From NCBI RefSeq assembly GCF_002105555.1, contig NZ_CP020612.1, positions 1,666,001-1,730,000 of the forward strand: a stretch of DNA of 64,000 nt, written 5' to 3'. Of the stretch, positions 1 to 8,296 are shown in pieces; positions within the stretch are counted from its first letter, which is position 1, and each line of letters opens with the position of its first letter. Source of the stretch: Paracoccus contaminans (GTDB lineage: Bacteria; Pseudomonadota; Alphaproteobacteria; Rhodobacterales; Rhodobacteraceae). The notes under the pieces are model-generated. The model was not told the origin of the DNA. It made no database searches and worked only from the letters and a program-made list of their open reading frames with translations. A program made the position numbers and the translations under genes.

Positions 1-264
1 CATCGCCCATTCGCCCAGGCGCCGCAGCAGGCGGTTCTGCATCTCGGTCGCGGCCGCTTTGGTATAGGTCAGGCACAGGATGCGTTCGGGGCGGGTGCCG
101 CCCAGCAGCAGCCGCGCCACCCGGTCGGTCAGCACGCTGGTCTTGCCCGACCCGGCATTGGCGGTCAGCCAGGTGGACCGGCCCGGATCGGCCGCGCGAT
201 GCTGGTTCAGCGTGGCCCCATCGAAGCGGGGGGCAGGGGGTGCGCCGGCGTCCGGTTCAGTCAC
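1..264 (-). CDS. addA: AddA helicase-nuclease, N-terminal part (cut by window edge)
   Basis: Only the first 88 codons lie in the window; the gene runs off the left edge. The GTG start at 264 overlaps the end of addB, as usual for coupled subunits. The translation shows a Q-motif region (TLNQHRAAD) and a Walker A motif (ANAGSGKTSVLTDRV) at about residues 31-45, followed by LTYTKAAATEM, the UvrD/AddA helicase motif Ia region. AddA is the helicase plus nuclease subunit of the AddAB complex, which resects double-strand breaks for RecA loading. Identity is strong despite the truncation; no alternative family fits as well beside addB. Confidence 0.9.
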   Translation of the reverse strand, partial: MTEPDAGAPPAPRFDGATLNQHRAADPGRSTWLTANAGSGKTSVLTDRVARLLLGGTRPERILCLTYTKAAATEMQNRLLRRLGEWAM

Positions 265-3178
265 GGCCGACCTCGATCCGGCAGGGCGCATCGGCATCGG
301 ACCATTCGCCATGGCGGCTGAGCTGGTCATAGGCCGAGCCGCCGGCCGTCCGCTCCATCGCGCGGCGGGCGGTAAAGCCGTGCGCGCCGGACAGATAGCC
401 CCCGATCAGCTCCACGAACCCGTCCCATGTCGCGCGCATCTCGTCGTCCCAGCCGCGGGGTTGGACCGCCCCGTCCCCGCCCAGGCGGATATAGCGCAGA
501 TCGGCAACCGCCATCGGCGCGCCGAAGGCCCCCCGTTCGACCATCGCCGCCTCAAGCGGAAGCTGCTTGTCGAAGGCCAGCATCTGCTTTCGCGTGGGCG
601 GGGCGCCTGACTTGTAGTCATAGATCACCGCCCTTCCATCCCGCAGCCGGTCGATCCGGTCGGGCCGCGCCGTCAGCGTGAAGCCAAGCCCCGGCAGATC
701 GAGGCTGCGCCGGGTTTCCACCGTCACCGGCTCGCCCTCGTGCAGGCGCTCATGTTCCTGGCGCGACAGAGGGCCGGCGATCGCGGCGATGCGGGCGCGC
801 CAGAACATGCGCACCGAGGGCCAGGGCACCTGCCGGGCCAGGACCGTGTCGGCGGCCTGCATCAGCCGCTCGCGCAGCGCCTCGGGCGGGTCCATCGCCG
901 TGGGGGGCGGGGTCAGGAACAGCCGCACGATGTCGTGCAGCACGTTGCCCCGTTCGGCCGCGTCGGGCTGGGGGCGCAGCGGGTCCAGCGGGCGCAGGCC
1001 CAGCACCTTGTCGGCATAGACGGCATAAGGGTCGCGGATCAGGCGCGATACGGCCGTGACCGACAGCTCGGACAGCGCCGGGGCGGGGGGCAGGGGCGAG
1101 GGGCGCGGCGCGGGGGGCGCGCGGTCGGCGGGCTGCGGCTCGGCCAGGGCAGCGGCCATGTCGAGCCAGGCCCGCCCCCGCGCCCGCATCCCCTCCAGCG
1201 CCTCGGGGCCGCCCTGACCGGGCAGGCCGGCCATCAGGTTGACCAGCCGGTTCAGCCAGCGCGAGGGGATCGTCTCGGCCTCGTCGTTGCGGCGGGCGCG
1301 GGTCAGCACGACCTCCTCGGCGGCGACGGCGATCTGGAAATCATGGGCGGCCAGCCCGATGCGCCGTTCGGGCAGCGTCAGCCCCGCCTGCCGCCGCATC
1401 GGGCGCGACAGCCAGGGGTCGGGGTCCAGCGCCTGCGGCCAGCCCCCTTCGTTCAGCCCGCCCAGGATGACAAGGCCGGTCGCCTCGGTCCGGGCCTCGC
1501 GCGGGCCGCGGATGCGCACCAGGGGGTGGGCATCCGCCTCGGTGCGCACCGCCTTCGCCTGCAACTGGTCGGCCAGCAGCGCGGCAAAGTCATGCGCCCC
1601 CGCCGCCGGGCCGCGCCCCGCGTAAAGGGCCAGATGGTCCAGCACCGCGCGCGCCTGCTCGCCCGCCTGCTCGGCGTAAAGCTGCGAGGCTTCGACATCG
1701 CCGCCAGGACCGGCGGCCCAGATTTCCGCCAGATGGCGGTGGCGGGCGGCGTGTTCGCCCAGCGGCAGGGCATCGGCCCGGGCGATCAGGGGCAGCGTCT
1801 CGTCAAGCAGCGCCGCGATGCCCTGCGCCCAGACCGCCCGCGCAGGGGCCGTGCCCCCCCGTTCGGCCCAGCGGCGCAGCGCCGCGCCGTCCGGGAAGGC
1901 CGGGCCGTCGCGGCGCAGCTTCAGTTCCAGATCGCGCGTGTGCAGCAGATGGGCCCGGCGCGCGGCGCGGCGGGCCTTGTCGTCCGCCCCCATGCCCGTC
2001 GCCGTCAGCGGATGCTTGAGCAGCACCAGCAGCGGCGCAATGCCCAGGGGCGAGAGCGGCAGTTCGGCGATATGGCGCAGGAAAAGCCCCGCCGCGGTCA
2101 GCGGCAGCGGCGCCCCGGCGCTGTCGTCAGGGCGGATCGACCAGCGGTCCAGCGCCGCCGTGACGCGGCGCGTCAGCGTCCGGTCGGCGGCGATCAGCGT
2201 CACCGCCCGGCCGCCTTCGACCGCGCTGCGGATCAGGACGGCGATCGCGTTCGCCTCGGCGGCGGGGGTGTCGGCCTCGATCAGCGTCATGCCGCGGGCG
2301 GCATCGGCCAGCGGCCCCAGCGACGGCCCTTCGGCCACCCACTGATCGGTGACCGGGGCGGGGCGCAGCGCCAGGCTGACCAGCCGCCCGCGGCCCTGGT
2401 CGGGCGGGGGCGCGTCGGTCCAGGCGCGCGGCGTTCCCGCCGCCGCGACCAAGGGGGTGAAGCGGGCCTGGGGGTGGTCGTCCTGCCCGTCCGCCAGCAT
2501 CCCCGCCGGCATCGTCTCGTCATATCCGGGCAGGATCACGGCGCCGTCGGGCAGGGCCGCGACGGCTTGCATGAACAGCCGCGTCGCCCCATGCGATCCG
2601 GTGGAGCCGGCGACGATCACCGGCCCGCCGGGCAGGTTGCGGCCCGCCGCCCAGTCCGCCGCCAGCCGCTCGGCCGCCAGCCGTTGCAGCGCCTCGCGGT
2701 CAACGGGGTCGCCCTCAAGGTGAAAGCGCGCGGCGATGCGCAAAAAGGCCAGGGCCCGCTGCCAGTGGGCGGCGTGGTCGGCCGCGTCGATGGCGTCGAG
2801 CGCCTCGGGGGGCAGGCCCTCGGATTGCATCTCGGCCATCAGATCGGCCAGCGAGCGGGTCAGCGCGGGCAGCGACTGTCCTTCGGCCTCGGGCAGGGCG
2901 CGGGCGACCAGCTGCGACAAATCCAGCAGCCGCCCCAGGGGCGCGGCCGCCGGCCCCGCCTCTGCGCCCAGATCGGCGACCAGCCGCAGGCGGGGCAGCA
3001 GCATTGCCGGCCCGCGGTGAAAGGCCCCCTCGATCGCGCGCAGGGTATGGCCCGAATTGCACCAGATCGTGACCGACGCCATCGCCTCGGGCGGTCGCGG
3101 GGCCATGCGCGCCTGCAGGCCGCGCACGACCTCGGCCGCGAAATCGACGCCGGGTGGCAGGGCGTAAAGGCCGCGCAT
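257..3178 (-). CDS. addB: AddB double-strand break repair protein
   Basis: 973 residues. AddB is the second subunit of the AddAB helicase-nuclease; its inactive helicase core senses Chi-like sites and its C-terminus carries a RecB-type nuclease. The nuclease motif is visible near the C-terminus: RPDRID, then VIYDYKSGAPP, then KQLPLEAAM, matching the D/DYK/QxPLY pattern. The ATG at 3178 is chosen because MRGLYALPPGVDF is the usual alphaproteobacterial AddB N-terminus and lies one base after the murU stop; longer in-frame starts would run into murU. It overlaps addA by 8 bp at its end. A C7 run at 1854-1860 is in frame. Confidence 0.93.
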   Translation of the reverse strand: MRGLYALPPGVDFAAEVVRGLQARMAPRPPEAMASVTIWCNSGHTLRAIEGAFHRGPAMLLPRLRLVADLGAEAGPAAAPLGRLLDLSQLVARALPEAEGQSLPALTRSLADLMAEMQSEGLPPEALDAIDAADHAAHWQRALAFLRIAARFHLEGDPVDREALQRLAAERLAADWAAGRNLPGGPVIVAGSTGSHGATRLFMQAVAALPDGAVILPGYDETMPAGMLADGQDDHPQARFTPLVAAAGTPRAWTDAPPPDQGRGRLVSLALRPAPVTDQWVAEGPSLGPLADAARGMTLIEADTPAAEANAIAVLIRSAVEGGRAVTLIAADRTLTRRVTAALDRWSIRPDDSAGAPLPLTAAGLFLRHIAELPLSPLGIAPLLVLLKHPLTATGMGADDKARRAARRAHLLHTRDLELKLRRDGPAFPDGAALRRWAERGGTAPARAVWAQGIAALLDETLPLIARADALPLGEHAARHRHLAEIWAAGPGGDVEASQLYAEQAGEQARAVLDHLALYAGRGPAAGAHDFAALLADQLQAKAVRTEADAHPLVRIRGPREARTEATGLVILGGLNEGGWPQALDPDPWLSRPMRRQAGLTLPERRIGLAAHDFQIAVAAEEVVLTRARRNDEAETIPSRWLNRLVNLMAGLPGQGGPEALEGMRARGRAWLDMAAALAEPQPADRAPPAPRPSPLPPAPALSELSVTAVSRLIRDPYAVYADKVLGLRPLDPLRPQPDAAERGNVLHDIVRLFLTPPPTAMDPPEALRERLMQAADTVLARQVPWPSVRMFWRARIAAIAGPLSRQEHERLHEGEPVTVETRRSLDLPGLGFTLTARPDRIDRLRDGRAVIYDYKSGAPPTRKQMLAFDKQLPLEAAMVERGAFGAPMAVADLRYIRLGGDGAVQPRGWDDEMRATWDGFVELIGGYLSGAHGFTARRAMERTAGGSAYDQLSRHGEWSDADAPCRIEVGRD

Positions 3179-3179
3179 C

Positions 3180-3844
3180 TCAGCCCTCCGCCAGCAGGGC
3201 CTGGGCAAGCGGGATGCAGTCCGGCCGCCCCACGTCGCACCATTCGCCCGGATGGACGATGCCGAAGGCGCGCCCATCCGCGATCATCATGTCCCACAGC
3301 CGGTTCAGCGAGAACACGGCATCGGGAATGGCGGCCAGCCGGTCGGTGCGGATGACCTGCGCGCCGGTATAGACCAGGGGGCCGCCCCGGCGGATGCGGC
3401 CATCGGGACCCAGCGTGAAATCGCCCCCCCGATCCGCCCGCGGGCGCGCTCGACCGGGACCAGCATCAGCAGCGCGTCCATGCGCAGCCCGTTCCATGCC
3501 GCGCGCAGGCCCGCGACCGGATTGGGGCCGCGCCAGACCGCGTCGGGGTTCAGCGTCAGCACCGGCCCCGCCCCCAGCAGCGGCAGCGCCTTGCGCAGCC
3601 CGCCCCCCGTTTCCAGCAGGCGCGCGCCTTCGTCGGAAATCGCAACGCTGGTGCCGGCCAGGTGGCGGGCGATCTGCTCGCCCAGGTGATGGGTGTTCAC
3701 GACCACCTTGCGCGCCCCGCCCGCGCGGGCCAGGTCCAGCGCATGATCCAGCAGCGGGCGCCCGGCCACGGGGATCAGGGGCTTGGGCGTGGTATCCGTC
3801 AGCGGCGCCATGCGGGTGCCCCGGCCGGCGGCGAACAGCATCAT
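3180..3844 (-). pseudogene. murU: MurU-like nucleotidyltransferase, frameshifted
   Basis: Nucleotidyltransferase of the MurU family, which makes UDP-MurNAc from MurNAc-1-phosphate in cell-wall recycling together with AmgK. The N-terminal half (MMLFAAGRGTRM, PKPLIPVAGRPLLDHAL, VVNTHH, TLNPDAVW) is in the frame of the upstream gene. The C-terminal half (GPLVYTGAQVIRTDRL, FSLNRLWDMMIADGRAFGIVHP, EWCDVGRPD) is in another frame. The frames change at the C7 run 3424-3430; on the coding strand ATC-G7-CGAT must be G8 to read GGGDFTLGPDG. With that base the product is 221 residues, the normal family length. Either a real mutation or a homopolymer sequencing error. Confidence 0.85.
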
Positions 3845-5302
3845 CCGGTCGGGCGGCGCCTGCGTGCCGCAGCGCTCGCGCAGCGCCGCGATCACCACCG
3901 GGGTCGGCGCGGGCACGTCCTCCAGCGCGGCGGCCAAGGGCGCCAGCGCGGGATGGGCGGCATTGCGGCGCACCGCCGCCCAGACGCGGGGCATGAAATC
4001 GAGATAGCGCGGCTTGCCGTCGCGCAGGCACAGCCGGGCAAAGATGCCCATGATGCGCAGGCCGCGCTGCGCCCCCATCAGGGCATAGGCGGCGGCGAAC
4101 CGCCCCTTGTCCCTGCCGGTCGCGGCAAGATAGCGGGCGATCTGCCGCTCCTCGATCGCCCGAGGGATGTCGCGGCGGGCATCCTGCAGGGCCGAGGCCA
4201 GCTCATAGGCCGGATGGGTCGCCACCGCGTCCTGAAAATCCAGCAGCCCCAGCGGGCCATCGCCCCGCCAGACCAGGTTTTCCGCGTGAAAGTCGCGCAG
4301 CGACAGGACGGGCGCCTCGGCCGCGCACAGTGCCGCATGCAGCGCGGCCACGACAGGGGCCACCCCGGCCGCCGCGTCCCCCGCCCCGGCGGCGGGGGCA
4401 TACCAGTCGGCGAACAGGCCGACCTGATCGGCCAGCGCCGGCCCGTCCAGCGCCGGAACGAAGGGGGGCGGCGCATGGCGTTGCAGATCGACGACCAGAT
4501 CGGTGATGCGGTCATGGATCGCCCCGGCCGCCTCGGGCCGGTTTTCCAGCACCCGCGCGACCAGATCGTCGCCCAGATCCTCAAGCAGCAAAAATCCCGC
4601 GCCCTCGTCCTCGGCCAGCACCGCGGGGGCGTGAAAGCCGCGCGCGCGCAGCCATCCGGTCATGGCGAGATAGGGGCGGACTGCGCCAGCGGCATCGTCC
4701 ATCAGCACCGCCGTGCCCTGCGCGTCCGCCAGCCGGAAATACCGCCGCGCCGAGGCATCGCCCGCCAGCGGGGAAAGGCGCGCCTCTGCCCGGCCGGCCC
4801 TGTGCAGGAACAGGGCCATCGCGGCGGCGCGCGCGGCGCCCCCCCAGCGCCGTGGATCGCCGGACAGGGTGATGCGGCGCCGGTCCGGCCCCGCGGGGGC
4901 CAGCGCCACGCGCAGCGCGCCCTTGGGCGGCCGGTCCAGCCGATCCGGCCATTCGATCAGCGTGATCGCCGTTCCCATCGCCTCGTCAAGGCCAAGTTCG
5001 GCCAGTTCCGAGGGGTCGGCCAGGCGATAGAGGTCGGCATGCCACAGCTCGGTCCCCTCGGCATCGGCATAGGTCTGGACCAGGGTGAAGGTCGGGCTGG
5101 GCACGTCCTCGGCCGCCTCGCCCTGCCGGGCGCGGATGAGGGCGCGGGCGAAATGGGTCTTGCCCGCGCCCACCGGCCCGTCCAGCAGCAGCGTGTCGCC
5201 GGGGCGCAGTAAAGGCGCAAGGGCGCGCGCCAGCCCGGCGGTCAGCATTTCGTCCGCGTCGTCGAGAACGGCGAGTGAAGGGGGCGTCTGCATCATCGCC
5301 AT
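3305..5302 (-). CDS. tsaE: TsaE / AmgK-type phosphotransferase fusion (frame reads on into murU)
   Basis: The open frame is 665 codons. Residues about 1-155 are TsaE, the ATPase of tRNA t6A synthesis, with Walker A GPVGAGKTHFARAL and the downstream SPTFTLVQTY and WHADLYRL motifs. Residues about 165-485 are an aminoglycoside-phosphotransferase-fold kinase like AmgK (N-acetylmuramate/GlcNAc kinase): LAGDASARRYFRL, catalytic LRDFHAENLVW and metal-binding LLDFQDAV. TsaE-phosphotransferase fusions are known in Rhodobacteraceae. There is no stop before MurU, so the frame continues through the first 140 or so MurU residues until it goes out of phase at 3424-3430 and stops at 3305. The intended end of the kinase is near 3845. 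Start 5302 (MAMMQTPP) is chosen by TsaE similarity; 5296 and 5293 are alternatives. Confidence 0.8.
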   Translation of the reverse strand: MAMMQTPPSLAVLDDADEMLTAGLARALAPLLRPGDTLLLDGPVGAGKTHFARALIRARQGEAAEDVPSPTFTLVQTYADAEGTELWHADLYRLADPSELAELGLDEAMGTAITLIEWPDRLDRPPKGALRVALAPAGPDRRRITLSGDPRRWGGAARAAAMALFLHRAGRAEARLSPLAGDASARRYFRLADAQGTAVLMDDAAGAVRPYLAMTGWLRARGFHAPAVLAEDEGAGFLLLEDLGDDLVARVLENRPEAAGAIHDRITDLVVDLQRHAPPPFVPALDGPALADQVGLFADWYAPAAGAGDAAAGVAPVVAALHAALCAAEAPVLSLRDFHAENLVWRGDGPLGLLDFQDAVATHPAYELASALQDARRDIPRAIEERQIARYLAATGRDKGRFAAAYALMGAQRGLRIMGIFARLCLRDGKPRYLDFMPRVWAAVRRNAAHPALAPLAAALEDVPAPTPVVIAALRERCGTQAPPDRMMLFAAGRGTRMAPLTDTTPKPLIPVAGRPLLDHALDLARAGGARKVVVNTHHLGEQIARHLAGTSVAISDEGARLLETGGGLRKALPLLGAGPVLTLNPDAVWRGPNPVAGLRAAWNGLRMDALLMLVPVERARGRIGGAISRWVPMAASAGAAPWSIPARRSSAPTGWPPFPMPCSR

Positions 5303-5737
5303 GCACCCTATCCCTGCATTGCGGCGGCGGAAAGATGCCGCCGGATCGGATGCGCCGGCCGGTGCCTTGCCGCTGCCCCGCGCGCCGAAACCCGGCCTGC
5401 GCACCCACATCGCCCCGCAGGCGCATCCCTCGACGCGCATCCCGCCGACCCGCCAGCAGCCGACCCGCCGCCCGACTGCCCGCCGATCCGCCGGTCGCTC
5501 TTGCGGCCAGCCCCCTTGCGCGCCTGACCTGCTGCCCGGCCCGGCCCGGCCCGGTCAGTCCGCGTCTGCGGCAAGGGTCAATCGCGTCTTGGCCTGCAGC
5601 ATGTCGGTGGCGGATGCCCGCTGCTTCAACGCCGCGCATCGTGGCAGGGCGGCGTGCCGTCGATGCCTGCCGCCAGCGCCTGTGTGCCGCCGGCGGGCCG
5701 GCCTGCCCATCGGTCAGGCCGGCCCGGAGTGCCCGCC
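5303..5737. other. 435-bp spacer without a recognisable gene
   Basis: Lies between the tsaE start and the end of the IclR gene, both on the minus strand. Short open frames here encode Arg/Ala/Gly-rich low-complexity sequence with no family signature. Visible structure is a four-unit CCCGG tandem run at 5535-5554 and an 11-bp inverted repeat at 5695-5725. The tsaE promoter presumably lies here but no convincing -35/-10 pair was found. Confidence 0.5.
5695..5725 (-). terminator. Hairpin downstream of the IclR gene
   Basis: Perfect 11-bp inverted repeat (GGGCCGGCCTG / CAGGCCGGCCC) with a 9-nt loop, 12 bp after the IclR stop on the minus strand. There is no U-tract, so it may act as a 3'-end stabiliser or Rho-assisted terminator rather than a strict intrinsic terminator. 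Confidence 0.4.
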
Positions 5738-6625
5738 CTATTGCGCGGCGGGCCTGCCGCCAAGCGCCGCCCCCAGCTGCCGCGCTGCCGCGCAGACAAC
5801 GGGGCCGAGCGCGGCCATGCGCGACTCAAGCCGCAGCGACGGCCCGGCCAGGGCCAGCGCGGCCACCGGATCGTCCAGCCCGCCAAAGACCGGGGCGGCG
5901 ACCGCGGACTGGCCTTCGGCGGCCTCGTCCCGTTCGGCCAGCCAGCCGCTGTGGCGCAGCGTCGCCAGGTCGGCGATCAGCTCGCCCCCATCGGTCAGGG
6001 TGCGATGGGTCAGCGCCGGCAGCGCGCCGTCCGCGCCCAGCAGAACGCGCACCCGCGACAGCGGCAGATGCGCGATCAGCGCCTTGCCGGCCGCACTGGC
6101 GTGATAGGGCAGGCGCGTGCCGGGCGGCATGACCACCCGCAGGCTGGGCGCGCCCGCCGCCTCGGCCACAACCAGTGCGGCATCGCCGTCAGGCACCACC
6201 AGCACCGCCGTCTCGCCGCTGTCGGCTGCCAGGCGGTCCAGCAGGGGGCGGGCGCGTTCGGCCAGCCCGCCCCGGCGCAGGAATGCCGCGCCCAGCCGGA
6301 CCGCGGCCGGTCCGACCGACCAGCCCTGCGTCGCCGCATCGACCTCGGCCAGCCGCCGCGCCGCCAGCGCCCCCAGCAGCCGGTGCGTGGTCGAGGGCGC
6401 CAGCCCCAGGCCGCGCGCCAGGTCCGACAGCGCCAGCCCGTCCTGCGCCGCCAGCGCATCCAGAATCGCCAGCGCCCGATCTACCGCGCCCGCGGCCCCA
6501 GCGGCCCCCTGTCCGGCGGCGGGGTTTGCGCTCGGGGTCCGGCCCGCGCCCGCCTCTGCCGGCGGGGCGGATCTGCGCGGGCGGCCCGCAGGGGCGGCCG
6601 GGGAAGCTTTGTGCGAGCGTGTCAT
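5738..6625 (-). CDS. IclR-family transcriptional regulator
   Basis: 295 residues. An N-terminal winged helix-turn-helix (AVDRALAILDALA, LSDLARGLGLAPSTTHRLLGAL, about residues 47-85) is followed by the IclR effector domain (SGETAVLVVPDGDAALVV, LPYHASAAGKALIAHLP). The first 45 residues are a Pro/Ala/Arg-rich extension not typical of the family. The ATG at 6625 begins MTRSHKAS; a later start would give a more standard length. It is divergent from the NCS2 permease at 6766, with a TCCAC-ATC-GTGGA dyad between them, so it probably controls that permease and itself. The effector is unknown; a purine breakdown product is a reasonable guess from the neighbour. Confidence 0.85.
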   Translation of the reverse strand: MTRSHKASPAAPAGRPRRSAPPAEAGAGRTPSANPAAGQGAAGAAGAVDRALAILDALAAQDGLALSDLARGLGLAPSTTHRLLGALAARRLAEVDAATQGWSVGPAAVRLGAAFLRRGGLAERARPLLDRLAADSGETAVLVVPDGDAALVVAEAAGAPSLRVVMPPGTRLPYHASAAGKALIAHLPLSRVRVLLGADGALPALTHRTLTDGGELIADLATLRHSGWLAERDEAAEGQSAVAAPVFGGLDDPVAALALAGPSLRLESRMAALGPVVCAAARQLGAALGGRPAAQ

Positions 6626-6663
6626 GGTGCCGCAAGGCTGGCGCAAGGTGCGGCAGGGCGCAA

Positions 6664-6676
6664 TCCACATCGTGGA
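6664..6676. promoter_or_regulatory. Candidate IclR operator between iclR and the permease
   Basis: Perfect 5-bp inverted repeat TCCAC-ATC-GTGGA in the 140-bp divergent intergenic region. Its size and TGGA-type half-sites resemble known IclR-family operators. Assignment is by inference only. Confidence 0.4.
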
Positions 6677-6765
6677 AAGCGGGGCAAAACCCTTGCGTTG
6701 ACGTCCCCGCATCGCCCACCCTGCACGATACAGCGCCGCAAGTGCCGCGAATCAAGGGAGAGATG

Positions 6766-8250
6766 ATGACACAGCCGACCGCAACCGCCCGCAGGGTCGA
6801 TCCGGTGGACGAGGTGCTGCCCGCGCCGCGCATGCTGGCGCTGGGGCTGCAACATGTGCTGGTGATGTATGCCGGCGCCATCGCCGTGCCGCTGATCGTC
6901 GGCCGGGCGCTGAAGCTTTCGCCCGAGGACGTGGCCTTCCTGATCTCGGCCGACCTGTTCGTGTGCGGCATCGCCTCGATTATCCAGTCGCTGGGCGCGG
7001 GGCCGTGGATCGGCGTCAGGATGCCGGTGATGATGGGCGTCACCTTCGCCTCGGTCGGGCCGATGGTCGCCATCGCCAGCGCGACGCCGGGGGAAATCGG
7101 CGCGCGCGCCGTGTTCGGCGCGGTGATCGCGGCGGGGATCATCTCGATCTTCATGGCCCCGGTGGTCAGCCGGATGCTGCGGTTCTTTCCGCCGCTGGTC
7201 ACGGGGACGGTGATCCTGTCGATCGGCATCACGCTGATGCCGATCGGGATCAACTGGATCTTCGGCCTGCAGCAGGGGCCGACAGCGCCGAAGCTGGTCG
7301 ATCCGGCGATGCAGAGCTGGCTGGATGCGCAGATCGCGGCGGGCACCGCGCCGGTCGGCATCAGGCTGGCGCCGTCGGTTGCCAACCCGCTTTACGCCTC
7401 GCTGACCAATATCGGGATCGCCGCCGCCGTGCTGGCCACGATCCTGCTGATTGCGCGTTTCGGGCGTGGATTCGTCTCCAACATCGCGGTTCTGGTCGGC
7501 ATCCTGGTTGGCGGGGTGCTGGCGGCGTCGCTGGGGCTGATGCATTTCGAGAAGGTCGCCTCGGCCGCCTGGTTCGCACCGATCCGGCCCTTTCATTTCG
7601 GCACGCCGACCTTCGATCCCATGATGATCCTGACGATGACGCTGGTGATGGTCACGGTGATGATCGAATCGACCGGCATGTTCCTGGCGCTGGGGGACAT
7701 GGTGGGCCAGCGCATCGACGAGCGGCGGCTGGCCGCCGGCCTGCGCGCGGACGGCATCGGCACGCTGCTGGGCGGGCTGTTCAACACCTTTCCTTATACC
7801 TCGTTCTCGCAGAATGTGGGGCTTGTGGGGGTGACGGGCGTCCGGTCGCGCTATGTCTGCGTGGCGGGCGGGGTCATCATGATGCTGCTGGGCCTGATCC
7901 CCAAGATGGGCGCGCTGGTCGAGGCGCTGCCGACCGTTGTTCTGGGCGGGGCGGGGCTGGTCATGTTCGGCATGGTCGCGGCGACCGGGGTGCGCATCCT
8001 GGCGCGGGTGGATTTCGTCTCCAACCGCCACAATGCGCTGGTTCTGGCGGTGGCGCTGGGCCTTGGGCTGGTGCCGGTGATCGCACCCGATTTCGATCAG
8101 TGGCTGCCGGCCTCGTTCCGGGTGCTGGCCCATTCGGGCATCCTGCTCGCGGCGATCGCGGCGGTGCTGCTCAACTGGTTCTTCAACGGCGCGCGCAGCG
8201 CGGATACCGAGGAAATCCGCCGTGCCGCAGCGGCGGCCGATTCGCACTGA
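6766..8250 (+). CDS. NCS2 xanthine/urate-type nucleobase permease
   Basis: 494 residues, polytopic inner-membrane protein with about 12-14 hydrophobic segments. The nucleobase-cation symporter-2 (NAT) signature is visible as TSFSQNVGLVGVTGVRSRYV; the Q-N-x-G form is typical of xanthine/uric acid permeases rather than the uracil subgroup. The other family signature near TM1 (LGLQHVLVMYAGAIAVPLIVG) is also present. The second of two adjacent ATG codons (6766) sits 5 nt after GGGAG and is preferred over 6763. Proton-coupled uptake of xanthine or urate is inferred from the motif; no purine catabolic enzyme is nearby to confirm it. Followed closely by a terminator hairpin. Confidence 0.9.
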   Translation: MTQPTATARRVDPVDEVLPAPRMLALGLQHVLVMYAGAIAVPLIVGRALKLSPEDVAFLISADLFVCGIASIIQSLGAGPWIGVRMPVMMGVTFASVGPMVAIASATPGEIGARAVFGAVIAAGIISIFMAPVVSRMLRFFPPLVTGTVILSIGITLMPIGINWIFGLQQGPTAPKLVDPAMQSWLDAQIAAGTAPVGIRLAPSVANPLYASLTNIGIAAAVLATILLIARFGRGFVSNIAVLVGILVGGVLAASLGLMHFEKVASAAWFAPIRPFHFGTPTFDPMMILTMTLVMVTVMIESTGMFLALGDMVGQRIDERRLAAGLRADGIGTLLGGLFNTFPYTSFSQNVGLVGVTGVRSRYVCVAGGVIMMLLGLIPKMGALVEALPTVVLGGAGLVMFGMVAATGVRILARVDFVSNRHNALVLAVALGLGLVPVIAPDFDQWLPASFRVLAHSGILLAAIAAVLLNWFFNGARSADTEEIRRAAAAADSH

Positions 8251-8256
8251 GCGGAC

Positions 8257-8277
8257 GGGGCGGCGGCAAGCCGCCCC
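8257..8277 (+). terminator. Intrinsic-type terminator after the NCS2 permease
   Basis: Perfect 8-bp stem GGGGCGGC / GCCGCCCC with a 5-nt loop starting 7 bp after the stop codon, followed by only two T residues. It lies between convergent genes. Confidence 0.5.
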
Positions 8278-8296
8278 TTGCCCCGCCATCCGGCGG

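Noticed and set aside
740..3355. Very long plus-strand open frame opposite addB
   Set aside because: Arg/Gly/Gln-rich translation without motifs; it is the GC-rich shadow of addB. The same applies to plus-strand frames over ftsK and the amidase.
5535..5554. Four CCCGG tandem units
   Set aside because: Short and in GC-rich spacer DNA; no sign of function.
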